Of a stretch of DNA of 24,016 nt, positions 1 to 8,781 are shown in pieces. The notes beneath the pieces were generated by a model. It had not been told where the DNA came from and did no database searches. It saw only the letters and a list, made by a program, of their open reading frames with translations. Numbering within the stretch: the stretch's first letter is position 1; each line of letters begins with the position of its first letter. The DNA comes from an uncultured Collinsella sp. GTDB lineage: Bacteria; Actinomycetota; Coriobacteriia; Coriobacteriales; Coriobacteriaceae. Made by a program: the position numbers and the translations under genes. The stretch is taken from the NCBI GenBank assembly GCA_900544845.1, contig UQWV01000033.1, positions 1 through 24,016 of the forward strand, in the 5' to 3' direction.

Positions 1-244
1 GGCTTCGCTCGGCCGTGGCTGCATCTTCTCCGCCCTGCCCGTCGCCGTGTTCCAGGGAACGATTACGCTGTTTGCCGGCGCGCTCTCCCCCATCATGACC
101 ACCGCCGCCCTCGACAGCCTATCGCTCGTGGGCTCCATGCTCATCTTCTGTGTCGGCGTCAATCTCATCCGTCCTCAGACCTTCCGCACGGCCAATATGC
201 TCCCCTCCGTTGTCATAGCCGTCATCTACGCCCTCCTGTTCTAA
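1..244 (+). CDS. DUF554 family membrane protein, 3' end only
   Basis: This is the C-terminal part (about 80 residues, first full codon at base 2) of a gene that begins before the window. The hydrophobic segments (LPVAVFQGTITLFAGAL, GSMLIFCVGVNLI, MLPSVVIAVIYALLF) and the GxxLIFCxGxNL and ANMLP motifs match the end of DUF554 proteins (YdfK/YqgA-like), multi-pass inner-membrane proteins of unknown transport role. It stops with TAA at 242-244. The next gene starts 87 bp downstream with its own putative promoter, so a shared operon is not required. The family call is from motif recall and the remainder of the protein is not visible. Confidence 0.75.
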   Translation, partial: ASLGRGCIFSALPVAVFQGTITLFAGALSPIMTTAALDSLSLVGSMLIFCVGVNLIRPQTFRTANMLPSVVIAVIYALLF

Positions 245-285
245 ACTATCTGCATCGTGGTATCTCGAACATCTGTTTGATGCTG

Positions 286-294
286 TGCTATGAT
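286..294 (+). promoter_or_regulatory. possible extended -10 promoter of the TerB cassette
   Basis: TGCTATGAT reads as an extended -10 element (TGN followed by TATGAT). The -35 position (CGAACA around 266-271) is a poor match, as is usual for extended -10 promoters. Transcription would start near 301, giving a leader of about 30 nt that contains the purine-rich ribosome binding site AGGAGAGGAG at 317-326. Seen by eye only. Confidence 0.35.
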
Positions 295-331
295 ATGAGG
301 TCACCAAAGCTGCGTTAGGAGAGGAGAAGCG

Positions 332-2092
332 GTGGCCGACCAGGACATCAAAATGCTCATCGAGCGCATTATGGCCGAGGCCCGGACTCATCAGTCTGCT
401 CGCTTCTCAAACGAAGTCTATGCTGACGAGCCGATTCTCAAAACCGGTCGTCAGATGCAGAATTTCCTTCCCGACCAGTACCGCAAGATGCGTGAGATAT
501 CGCGCTGGCAGGATGATCCCAAAGGCGGTGCGGGGCGCTGGCTTTCGGAAGCCGAACTCTTCTACCGCCAAGGCCTGCTTATGGCCGACTTTGAGGACGA
601 CTGCCCCTACAACGGTACATTCAAGTCGTACTTCCCAACCTACAACGCTATGAGCGATCGCCAGCTGCGCGGCTATTTTACCTGGCGTGCCCAAGTGCGC
701 CGCGGAACCGTCGAGGAAACGTCGACCTCGTTTGCTTTTCTGTATCTCTACGAATTGATCTGTGGCATTGGCGTAGATGGCCCACTCGATGGCTTTAGCA
801 AGATCAAGGCCTTTTGGGATGCCTATCGTGCCTTCGAGCCCGGCATCGACCGGTTTGCACGCGTATGGCTGCAAGATTACGCCGTATTCCACGGACTCGA
901 TCCCAAGCTGCTTCGCGACTCTAAAACCGTCATGTTCGATAACGCCCTCATCGAGCTGCGACGCGCGGCTCGAGACCTTGCGCCCGCACCGGCGCCGTCC
1001 GGGCAGGCCCCCAAACGTCGCAAGAACTCCGAGTCCACGCTCCCCCTTCCGCCCGACGAGGCGCGCGAGGAGCGACTCATGGCCGCTATCAACGCCCTCT
1101 CCACGTATAACCTCAATAACTCACGGCTCGATCGCGGCCACCATCGCGACCTGCGCCACGTGGCATGCGCCGTGTATGTCCGTATGGCGCGCTACTATGA
1201 CACGCACCGAAAGACCGGTATCGTGGCGAGCTTGTTTGGGGAGGAGACGACCATGCCCTATACCATGTTTGCCTCGGCCGTGTTCTTTGCGCCCAATCGA
1301 CACGAAGACTGCGAATACCGCTTGGATCCCATCCATATCTACCGTTGCCAAAACGGTTTTTGGGAATGCATGCGAATTCACGGCAGCAGGCAAAAGAGCA
1401 GCAAGCTTGGCGAGATGATGCGCGCCTGCGACCAACGCCTGCGCCTGGCCCTAGACCCCACCCACCCCCTGAAGGAGGAGAAGGTCCCCAAATATCTGGC
1501 CAAGATCATCGATGACGAAATCGTGGCATGGCTTTCGTGGGACGCCGCGCACCAGCCCGTCAAGATCGATATCGATTTGAGTCAGCTGGGGCATATCCGG
1601 AGCGCCGCCGCACAAACGCGTGAGGCGCTTTTGATCGATGAGGAGCGCGAGGACGGCGCACCTGTGGAAGCCGAGACGACGCTTATCGAGCAACTGAACA
1701 CCGAGTCTGCACCCGGCATGACTGCCGAACCTGGCGAGATGACCATACAGCAAGACGAACCCGGCGAGCCGACTGTCTCCACCGAAGAGTTTGGCGTCGT
1801 GGCACCGCTCCTCGTGTCTGCACCCGCACCCGTAACGCCCGCGCCCACCGAAGCTGCGAACAAACTCGCGCCTGCCGCAGATGCCTTCCTGCGCGCACTG
1901 CTCGAGCAAAACGCAGCGCAAGCGACATCGGCCGTGGAGAGGTCGGGCCAGAGCGAGGATATGCTCGTCGACAGCATCAACGAGGCGCTCTTTGACCTGG
2001 TGGGAGATACCGTTATCGAGTTCGGAGCGGCAGGACCGCAGATTATCGAGGATTACGAAGCAGACGTGAGAGGATACCTAGACTATGAGTGA
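332..2092 (+). CDS. TerB-N/TerB-C domain protein of a DNA-processing cassette
   Basis: 586 aa, starting at GTG behind AGGAGAGGAG. The N-terminal half resembles the TerB-N domain (about residues 60-270): FKSYFPTYNAMSDRQLRGYF, then FTWRAQVRRG and FAFLYLYELI. A proline-rich, acidic low-complexity stretch (about 450-520) leads to a TerB-C-like end (about 525-586) with LVDSINEALFDLVGDTVIEF. There is no catalytic motif, signal peptide or membrane segment, so a scaffold or sensor role is likely. Its 3' end overlaps the next gene by 8 bp, implying translational coupling to the ATPase. TerB-N/C proteins are known from comparative genomics to travel with ATPases and helicases in predicted DNA-processing or phage-resistance operons. 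The role here is inferred from that context. Confidence 0.85.
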   Translation: MADQDIKMLIERIMAEARTHQSARFSNEVYADEPILKTGRQMQNFLPDQYRKMREISRWQDDPKGGAGRWLSEAELFYRQGLLMADFEDDCPYNGTFKSYFPTYNAMSDRQLRGYFTWRAQVRRGTVEETSTSFAFLYLYELICGIGVDGPLDGFSKIKAFWDAYRAFEPGIDRFARVWLQDYAVFHGLDPKLLRDSKTVMFDNALIELRRAARDLAPAPAPSGQAPKRRKNSESTLPLPPDEAREERLMAAINALSTYNLNNSRLDRGHHRDLRHVACAVYVRMARYYDTHRKTGIVASLFGEETTMPYTMFASAVFFAPNRHEDCEYRLDPIHIYRCQNGFWECMRIHGSRQKSSKLGEMMRACDQRLRLALDPTHPLKEEKVPKYLAKIIDDEIVAWLSWDAAHQPVKIDIDLSQLGHIRSAAAQTREALLIDEEREDGAPVEAETTLIEQLNTESAPGMTAEPGEMTIQQDEPGEPTVSTEEFGVVAPLLVSAPAPVTPAPTEAANKLAPAADAFLRALLEQNAAQATSAVERSGQSEDMLVDSINEALFDLVGDTVIEFGAAGPQIIEDYEADVRGYLDYE

Positions 2093-3389
2093 CACCGCAT
2101 CCGCAGCGCCCCGCGTGCCCAAGCGCGTCGCTGCCGTCATTCTCAACTCGCTCAAGGGCGGCGTGGTCCCGCGCATCGGCCTTCCCTATATCACCGTGGG
2201 ACGCGAGGTCGAGATTCGCGCCCTGCTCACCGATTTGAGTCTCATCGCCGATGGCGGCGCGAGCTTCCGCTTTTTAGTCGGTCGCTACGGCGCCGGCAAG
2301 AGCTTCTTACTTCAGACCATCCGCACGCACGCCATGGGCGAGGGATTCGTCGTCGCTGATGCCGACCTGTCGCCCGAGCGCCGTCTGCAGGGCGGTCAGG
2401 GACAGGGCCTTGCCACCTACCGCGAGCTCATCCGCAACATATCGACCAAGACGCGCCCCGAGGGCGGTGCGCTCAACCTTATCCTGGATCGCTGGGTCGC
2501 CTCGTGTGCCGATGCCGACGAGTCTGCCGTCAATGCCCAATTGGCCCCGCTCGAGGAAATGGTCCACGGCTTCGACTTCGCCCGCATGCTCCGCCGCTAC
2601 CGCGCGGCCGTATCCGAGGGCGACGAAGAGGCCATGAGCCGCGTGACCAAATGGATCCGCGGCGAATACCGTACCAAGAGCGAGGCTCGCGCCGAACTGG
2701 GGTCCTCAACCATCATCAGCGATGACGACTGGTACGACTACGTCAAACTCATCGCGCGTTTTTTGGTTTGCAGCGGCTACAAGGGCATGCTGGTGCTCAT
2801 CGACGAGCTCGTGAATCTGTATAAGATTCCCAATGCCATCACGCGCCAGTACAACTACGAGAAAATCTTGACCATGTACAACGACACGCTCCAGGGCAAG
2901 GCGCAGTACCTGGGCATGATCATGGGCGGCACGCCAACCTCCATCGAGGACCGCCGCCGCGGCGTGTTCTCCTACGAGGCTCTGCGCAGCCGGCTCGCTC
3001 AGGGTCGCTTTGCGCGCGAGGACCTTAAGGACATGCTCGCGCCCATCATCCGTCTGCAGCCACTCACCTACGAGGAGCTGCTGGTGCTGATCGAAAAACT
3101 CATGCAAATTCACGCCGGCTACTTTGGCTGGACGCCCACGCTTACCGAGAACGACTTGGTGGACTTCCTCAAGATCGAGTTCGGTCGCGTGGGAGCCGAC
3201 ACGCATCTGACGCCGCGCGAAGTCATTCGTGACTTTATCGAGCTCCTCGACATCCTATGCCAAAACCCCGATGCCAACGTGGCCGAGTTGCTGCAAAGCG
3301 TCGGCGGCGACGCGATGGCGCCGGCAACCGCAACAGGCGACACCGATACCGCAGGCGGCGACCGCAACTTCGCCGAATTCACCATCTAA
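2085..3389 (+). CDS. DUF2791 (BrxD-like) P-loop ATPase
   Basis: 434 aa. Walker A is GRYGAGKS (residues 66-73) and Walker B is LVLIDE (236-241), followed by the sensor-like segment IMGGTPTSIEDRRRG near 280. The opening (RVPKRVAAVILNSLKGGVVP, then GLPYITVGREVEI) and overall length fit DUF2791 (PF10923), the family that includes BREX protein BrxD. It is expected to be a cytosolic AAA-like DNA-dependent ATPase working with the helicase encoded downstream. It overlaps the TerB gene by 8 bp, and the residues after about 405 are a low-complexity A/T/G/D tail. The TAA stop lies at the start of the left arm of a hairpin repeat. Family is confident from motifs; biological role is inferred. Confidence 0.88.
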   Translation: MSDTASAAPRVPKRVAAVILNSLKGGVVPRIGLPYITVGREVEIRALLTDLSLIADGGASFRFLVGRYGAGKSFLLQTIRTHAMGEGFVVADADLSPERRLQGGQGQGLATYRELIRNISTKTRPEGGALNLILDRWVASCADADESAVNAQLAPLEEMVHGFDFARMLRRYRAAVSEGDEEAMSRVTKWIRGEYRTKSEARAELGSSTIISDDDWYDYVKLIARFLVCSGYKGMLVLIDELVNLYKIPNAITRQYNYEKILTMYNDTLQGKAQYLGMIMGGTPTSIEDRRRGVFSYEALRSRLAQGRFAREDLKDMLAPIIRLQPLTYEELLVLIEKLMQIHAGYFGWTPTLTENDLVDFLKIEFGRVGADTHLTPREVIRDFIELLDILCQNPDANVAELLQSVGGDAMAPATATGDTDTAGGDRNFAEFTI

Positions 3390-3424
3390 CCTGCCAAAAA
3401 GGGACAGGTTTATTTTGGCAGGTT
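3388..3424 (+). repeat. GGGACAGG-loop hairpin repeat, copy 1
   Basis: AACCTGCCAAAA (3388-3399) and TTTTGGCAGGTT (3413-3424) form a perfect 12-bp inverted repeat around a 13-nt loop containing GGGACAGG. TTTTAT overlaps and follows the right arm, so it could also act as a terminator or attenuator between the ATPase and helicase genes. The left arm starts in the ATPase stop codon. A second element with a different arm sequence but the same loop core is at 17487-17523 on the minus strand. It may be a REP-like element or a 3'-UTR RNA structure. Confidence 0.7.
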
Positions 3425-3505
3425 TTATCTGGGCAAACGTTGAGACAGTCATGCAGCAAGCCACTGCCCACCGCGTTGAGAGATTCGTTTTTGAAAGGAG
3501 GCCCC

Positions 3506-5950
3506 GTGAACGCCTTTGACCGCTACGCCCCATTTATCCAAGACTTCATCTACTCCCACGATTGGGAGAGTCTACGCTCCATCCAGGTTGCAGCAGCTGA
3601 TGCCATCTTTAACACGCAAGATAATGTGCTCCTGACGGCATCCACGGCTTCTGGCAAAACCGAGGCAGCCTTCTTTCCCATCCTGACCGAGTTTTGGGAG
3701 AACCCGCCCGCGAGCGTGGGCGCCCTCTACATCGGCCCCCTCAAAGCGCTCATCAATGATCAGTTCGTCCGCCTCAACGACCTCTGCGAAGAAGCCGACA
3801 TCCCCGTCTGGCACTGGCATGGCGATGTCTCGCAGTCGCACAAGGCCAAGCTCATCAAAAAACCGAGCGGCATCTTGCAGATTACGCCCGAGTCACTCGA
3901 GGCGCTCTTAATCCATAAGCACATGGCGATCCCGCGCATGTTCTGCGACCTGCGCTATGTGGTCATCGACGAGGTCCATTCGCTCATGCGCGGCGACCGT
4001 GGCGGGCAGACGCTCTGCCTTATCGAACGACTCTCGCGCATGGCCGGCGTGCAGCCTCGCCGCATTGGCCTTTCGGCCACCATCGGCGACCCCGAGCGCA
4101 CGGGCGCTTTTCTCTCACAGGGAACGGGGCGCGACTGCGTTATCCCCCGCTTTGAAGAACCGCGCCGCGTGTGGCGTATCTCCATGGAACACTTCTACAA
4201 CTCGGGTCCCCAGGCACAGCAGCGAGGATTCGAGAGCATGGGTCCTCAAGAGGCCGAAGTGCTTGCATGCGAGCGCATTGAGGCAACGGCATCCGCGGCG
4301 CTGCCCGCATCCGGACAAGACATGCGCCACAGTGGACAGCTCACACAGGAGGAGCGCCGTCAACGTCGTGAGCGGGCACGGGGCGAGGCCGCTCCCAGAG
4401 ACCGTCGCACTTCCTCGGCCCCCGAGGGCGAAGTCGACATCCCACGAGCGACCGAGCAGGCGCTTCTCAACCCCACCGACACGGCGCCCGACAACGCCGA
4501 CCCCGGTATGGGCTATATCTTTGAGCATACGCGCGGCCGCAAGTGCCTGGTCTTTGCCAACTCGCGCGAGGAAGCAGAGGCCGTGTGCTCCATGCTGCGC
4601 AGCTACTGCGAGAGCCGGCACGAGCCCGACCGCTTCCTCATCCACCATGGCAATCTTTCGGCATCGCTGCGCGAGACGGCCGAGGAACTCATGCGCGATG
4701 AGGAGCAGGCGCAGACAACCGTCACCACCTCTACGCTGGAGCTCGGTATCGATATCGGCCGCCTGGAGCGTGCTTTCCAGATCGACGCGCCGTTTACCGT
4801 CAGCTCCTTTTTGCAGCGAATGGGCCGCACGGGACGCCGCGATCTTCCGCCCGAGATGTGGTTTGTCATGCGCGAGGAAGAGCCCGAGCCGCGCACGATG
4901 ATGCCCGAAACCATTCCGTGGAAGCTCCTGCAGGGCATCGCACTCGTACAACTCTATCGCGAGGAAAAGTGGGTCGAGCCGCCCGAGCTCGATCGACTCC
5001 CCTACAGCCTACTCTACCACCAGACTATGTCGACGCTTGCCAGCACCGGCGAGCTCACGCCGGCAGAGCTTGCCCAGCGCGTGCTCACACTCAGCTATTT
5101 CCATCGCATCTCGGCCGATGACTATCGCGTGTTGTTGCGTCACCTCATTAAGATCGACCATATCCAAGTCACCGAGGGCGGCGGGCTCATCGTGGGTCTC
5201 GCGGGCGAGCGCATCATCAACAACTTTAAGTTCTACGCCGTGTTCCAGGAGAACGAGGAGTTCACCGTTCGCAGCGAATCGGCCGAGCTGGGCACGATTG
5301 TCAACCCGCCCCCGCCCGGTGAGCGCATTGCCATCGCCGGCCATTGCTGGATTGTCGAGGAAGTGGACTGGAAGCGTCACACCGTCTTTGCCACGCAGGT
5401 CAAAGGCCGGGTGCCGGCCTACTTTGGCGACTGCCCCGGCGACATCAACACACATGTGCTCGGACGCATGCGCAAAGCGCTCAATGAACATGCCGCGTAT
5501 CCGTACCTTATGGGTAACGCGCGGGCCCGCTTGGCGCAGGCTCGCCATACGGCCGAGATTTCGGGTGCGGGAACCAAGCCACTCATCAACCTGGGTGGCG
5601 ACACCTGGGTACTCTTCCCCTGGCTGGGCAGTTACGCCTTTTTGGCACTCGAGCGCACGCTCAAGATTAAGTGTGCCGCAGAGCTGGGCCTTCGCGGACT
5701 CGACCCATCGCGCCCGTACTTTATGCAGTTTAAGATGAAGGCCGACGAGGAGACGTTCTTTGAGGTGCTCGCCGCCGAGGCCGAGAAGGACTTCAATCCC
5801 ATCGAGCTCGTCTATCCCGGCGAGGTGCCTTATTTTGATCGCTACGACGAGTACGTTCCCGAGGAGCTCGTGCGCAAAGGCTTTGCCGAAGGCGTGCTCG
5901 ACATCGAGGGTATGAAGCAGCGCGTCCGCAGCTGGCGCGACCACGCCTAA
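3506..5950 (+). CDS. Lhr-like superfamily II DEAD/DEAH helicase
   Basis: 814 aa from GTG at 3506, chosen because AAAGGAGG lies 6 bp upstream and similarity to helicases begins here. The open frame extends back to 3257 but overlaps the ATPase gene. Motifs: I ASTASGKT (45-52), II DEVH (155-158), III SAT (190-192), IV LVFANSREEAE (348-357), V TTSTLELGIDIG (407-418), VI QRMGRTGRR (437-445). A charged insert (about 245-335, rich in E/R/A/P) separates the two RecA lobes. The roughly 365 residues after motif VI have the Lhr-like accessory arrangement. It probably translocates on or unwinds nucleic acid for the TerB/DUF2791 cassette. It lies 116 bp after the ATPase gene and converges on 5977. Confidence 0.9.
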   Translation: MNAFDRYAPFIQDFIYSHDWESLRSIQVAAADAIFNTQDNVLLTASTASGKTEAAFFPILTEFWENPPASVGALYIGPLKALINDQFVRLNDLCEEADIPVWHWHGDVSQSHKAKLIKKPSGILQITPESLEALLIHKHMAIPRMFCDLRYVVIDEVHSLMRGDRGGQTLCLIERLSRMAGVQPRRIGLSATIGDPERTGAFLSQGTGRDCVIPRFEEPRRVWRISMEHFYNSGPQAQQRGFESMGPQEAEVLACERIEATASAALPASGQDMRHSGQLTQEERRQRRERARGEAAPRDRRTSSAPEGEVDIPRATEQALLNPTDTAPDNADPGMGYIFEHTRGRKCLVFANSREEAEAVCSMLRSYCESRHEPDRFLIHHGNLSASLRETAEELMRDEEQAQTTVTTSTLELGIDIGRLERAFQIDAPFTVSSFLQRMGRTGRRDLPPEMWFVMREEEPEPRTMMPETIPWKLLQGIALVQLYREEKWVEPPELDRLPYSLLYHQTMSTLASTGELTPAELAQRVLTLSYFHRISADDYRVLLRHLIKIDHIQVTEGGGLIVGLAGERIINNFKFYAVFQENEEFTVRSESAELGTIVNPPPPGERIAIAGHCWIVEEVDWKRHTVFATQVKGRVPAYFGDCPGDINTHVLGRMRKALNEHAAYPYLMGNARARLAQARHTAEISGAGTKPLINLGGDTWVLFPWLGSYAFLALERTLKIKCAAELGLRGLDPSRPYFMQFKMKADEETFFEVLAAEAEKDFNPIELVYPGEVPYFDRYDEYVPEELVRKGFAEGVLDIEGMKQRVRSWRDHA

Positions 5951-5976
5951 GACTAGTCTTTCCGGGACGGGGAGAT

Positions 5977-6855
5977 TTACTTGTCGTGAAGGACGGTGCC
6001 GAGAAAGTCGGTGTCGAAGGGCACGGCTTCGGCAAAGACATAGTCGCCGTCGCTGGCGATGAGCAGGTAGTTCTCCTCGCCGCCGAACTCCGCATCGCCA
6101 CAGGGGACCACCCAGACATGGGCGAATGCCTCGAGCGCCGTGGCAACGCAATCGCGCAGGAACGTCACATCGCTCCCCTCATTTGCGCTCACGATATTGG
6201 CAACGTAGATGCCGCCCGGGTTCAAGCTACCCCGCGCCAGACGCAGTGCCTCAACCGTCGCCAGCTCGCGTACGGGTTCGGCGCCGCCAAAGCAATCGCT
6301 CACGACCACGTCGTAGCGACGATGGCCCACGCTCGTCACACCCAGATACGAGCGAGCCTCAGCGGTAATCACCCGCAGGCGATCGCCCACCGCGTGCTCC
6401 AGCTCATCCAGGTAGAACCAACGGCGCGCCAGGCGCGTAATCTCTCCGTCATACTCGATGACGTCCATGCGCAAGCCCTCGTGTGACATCAGGGCGAACT
6501 TAGGATAAGCAAACCCGCCGCCGCCCAGCATAAGCATGCGGTCGATGCCGTGGCCATAAGCGTCGCGCATTGCGCCCTCGGCCTCAAACACGTCGTCGAA
6601 TGCACGATAGTACGTAAAGACGGGCTCTGCCCAGCGCTCGCCAACGTAACTCGCGCTTTGGTAGACACCGCCTTGCACCAATACGCGGACTTCGTCGCCG
6701 CCCTCGTCATGCATGCGTTTCACACGTGCCAACCCATTGCGGGTTCGCGCAACCTGCAGACAGGCAGCACGAACAGCGACAGCGGCCGCACCAAGCGCCG
6801 CGGCTCCCAGAGCAACGCCGGCAACGACGCCGGCAGAAACACTCGGCTTGTTCAT
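5977..6855 (-). CDS. spermidine-synthase-fold protein with N-terminal membrane segment
   Basis: 292 aa. An Ala/Gly/Val-rich hydrophobic stretch (about residues 8-32) looks like a membrane anchor or uncleaved signal. The remainder has the Rossmann fold of polyamine aminopropyltransferases: LMLGGGGFAYPKFAL (nucleotide loop), VIEYDGEITRLA (acidic residue for the ribose) and DVVVSDCFGG. The usual GGGDG loop and the DxxDP-type catalytic motif of SpeE are not intact, so aminopropyl transfer is doubtful. The family also contains methyltransferase-like members of unknown substrate. The start codon abuts the Elp3 stop (TAAATG), and its AAGGAGC ribosome site lies inside the elp3 end, so the two are co-translated. 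It converges on the helicase with a 26-bp gap. Confidence 0.75.
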   Translation of the reverse strand: MNKPSVSAGVVAGVALGAAALGAAAVAVRAACLQVARTRNGLARVKRMHDEGGDEVRVLVQGGVYQSASYVGERWAEPVFTYYRAFDDVFEAEGAMRDAYGHGIDRMLMLGGGGFAYPKFALMSHEGLRMDVIEYDGEITRLARRWFYLDELEHAVGDRLRVITAEARSYLGVTSVGHRRYDVVVSDCFGGAEPVRELATVEALRLARGSLNPGGIYVANIVSANEGSDVTFLRDCVATALEAFAHVWVVPCGDAEFGGEENYLLIASDGDYVFAEAVPFDTDFLGTVLHDK

Positions 6856-8763
6856 TTAGAGCTCCTTTTGCAGATAGAGTCCGTGGTCATAAAAACCCAA
6901 ATGGCGATAGTACTCGCGCGTACCGATCGCGCTAATCACGTTGATACGCATATAACCCGCATCCCGGGCAATCTCGCACGCACGCTCTACGAGCAAACGC
7001 CCCAACCCGTGATGCTGTGCCGCCTGGCCCTGGTCCCCCACGCGCGCCGCCATGCCATACACGTGCACCTCGCGAATCATCGCCTCGTCCGGCGTCGTCG
7101 GCAACTCGTCCGCATGTGCGGTGACAAAGGCGCGATCGGGCAGGGACAGGCGCAAAAAACCCGCGATCTTGCCCTGCGGCGTCACCCACTGCAAAAAGCG
7201 CTCGTGCGTCACCGGCGTCTCGTACGCCACTTCCTCGTCAAGGGCCAACTCGTTTAGGTCGGCACCCGCCGTGCTGATCTCGCGATAGCGGATCTCATGC
7301 ACCGTCGCGCCTTCCCCACGAGCCGCCAAGCGGTTTTCGACGAGCTGACGCAGGTTGGGTTTCTTGTTGCCCACCATGATGTCGTCGGAGCTAAAGTCGC
7401 GGATCATGCGACTGATGCGGCAGAACGCCGGCGTCACCACGATGTCGTCGGCCAGCACGTCGAGCAGCTCCTCCTCGGTATAGGGGCGCCACTCGCCACG
7501 CTCATAACAGCCCACCAGGCGCGAACCCTCGATGAGCGCGCACGGGTAGACCTTGACCTCATCGGGCATAAAAGCGCCCTCGGTCATAAAGCGTTCGTAG
7601 TCGCGCTTGTCCCCCTCGGGCATGGCGCCCAGCAAGTTGAGCATAAAATGCGCGTGGATCTTAAAGCCAAACAGGCGTGCAAGCGAAAACGCCCGCTCGA
7701 TCTGAGCCACCGAAATGCGACGCTCGTTGATATCGAGCAGGTGTTGGTCGAGGCTCTGGATACCCATCTGAATCTTGGTGCAGCCCAGGCGGCGGATGAG
7801 TGTGAGGGCCTGTGGCGTCACGGCATCGGGACGCGTCTCGATAACGAGGCCCACCACGCGATGCTTCGCCGTCTCGTTGATGCGCTGTTGACGCCCGAGC
7901 TCCTCCATCGTGGCCGTCTGCCACTCGGCGACCTCGCCCCACGGCGTGCCGGGGCCGTACAGACGACGCACCGCACGGTTATAGCCGCCCACGGCAGCAT
8001 CCACACGCCCCTGCTCGTCGGCAACACCGCTCGCAAGCTCGGCCTCGTCGGTCGCAATACCGGCAGCCCGATAGCGCTCACGGCGCTCTGTTACCACCGG
8101 CGGCAAGGCGTCGGCGGGAGCGTCATCGAGCAGACGCCCTGCCTCGGCACGACTGATGCCCGGACGCGCCAACATGGGGTTGGCAGCCACGCCGGCGACG
8201 GCATCGTCATTGAGCGCGCGGAAGAGCTCCGACATAAACCACGTCTGATACCCTTGCGGATAGTCGCTCCAGGTACCGCCGAGCACGATAAGCTCAATCT
8301 TGTCGGTCGCATGCCCCATCTGCGAAAGCGCGGTCAGACGAGCGCTCACCTGCAGATACGGGTCGAAACAGTTTTGCTCCGCACGGGCGCACGCCGGCTC
8401 GGCATGCAGATAACTTTTAGGCATGCGCAAATCGTTGGGACAAAACAGGCAATCGCCCGAGCACGGCCACGGCTTGGTGATGACGGTAATGGTCGCCACG
8501 CCCGAAGCCGTGCGGCGCGGCTTCATGCGCAACACCTGCAGCAGTTGACGTTCCAGCTCGGCATCGACATTCCACCCAGCCCAACGTGCCGGTTCCTCAC
8601 GCTTCACCCGCTGGTAAAACGGCAGCAGACGGCGCTTTGCCAGGTCGCGCTTATCGGCACCCTCGCGGCGCGCCTCGGCATGTATCAGTTTGACGAGCGC
8701 CTTGTCGTCCACGGCCTCGCCGCGACGCAGAGCCTCGAGTATGTTCAAGATAATCTGTTCCAT
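6856..8763 (-). CDS. elp3: Elp3-family radical SAM/GNAT tRNA-modifying enzyme
   Basis: 635 aa, single-polypeptide bacterial Elp3. The radical SAM cluster motif is C101-x3-C105-x2-C108 (PWPCSGDCLFCPND), with downstream Elp3 landmarks LGGTWSDYP, KIQMGIQSLDQ, KIHAHFMLNLLGAMPEGD and VKVYPCALIEGSRL. The C-terminal GNAT domain (about 500-635) has the acetyl-CoA loop QHHGLG (583-588) and a Tyr-rich REYYRHLGF. Elp3 uses SAM radical chemistry and acetyl-CoA to build the cm5 group on wobble uridine U34 of tRNA. No other Elongator subunits are in the window, as expected for bacteria. The ATG has only a weak G-rich site upstream. A Trm9-like methyltransferase gene lies 2 kb upstream on the other strand. 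Confidence 0.93.
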   Translation of the reverse strand: MEQIILNILEALRRGEAVDDKALVKLIHAEARREGADKRDLAKRRLLPFYQRVKREEPARWAGWNVDAELERQLLQVLRMKPRRTASGVATITVITKPWPCSGDCLFCPNDLRMPKSYLHAEPACARAEQNCFDPYLQVSARLTALSQMGHATDKIELIVLGGTWSDYPQGYQTWFMSELFRALNDDAVAGVAANPMLARPGISRAEAGRLLDDAPADALPPVVTERRERYRAAGIATDEAELASGVADEQGRVDAAVGGYNRAVRRLYGPGTPWGEVAEWQTATMEELGRQQRINETAKHRVVGLVIETRPDAVTPQALTLIRRLGCTKIQMGIQSLDQHLLDINERRISVAQIERAFSLARLFGFKIHAHFMLNLLGAMPEGDKRDYERFMTEGAFMPDEVKVYPCALIEGSRLVGCYERGEWRPYTEEELLDVLADDIVVTPAFCRISRMIRDFSSDDIMVGNKKPNLRQLVENRLAARGEGATVHEIRYREISTAGADLNELALDEEVAYETPVTHERFLQWVTPQGKIAGFLRLSLPDRAFVTAHADELPTTPDEAMIREVHVYGMAARVGDQGQAAQHHGLGRLLVERACEIARDAGYMRINVISAIGTREYYRHLGFYDHGLYLQKEL

Positions 8764-8781
8764 GCCCCCATTGTAAAGGCA

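Noticed and set aside
2397..2406. GGGACAGG inside the ATPase gene (also near 7143 in elp3) as further REP copies
   Set aside because: No inverted arms surround these; they are ordinary codons.
3257..3505. N-terminal extension of the Lhr-like helicase
   Set aside because: The extra codons lie inside the ATPase gene in another frame and translate the hairpin repeat; the GTG at 3506 has AAAGGAGG and begins the conserved region.
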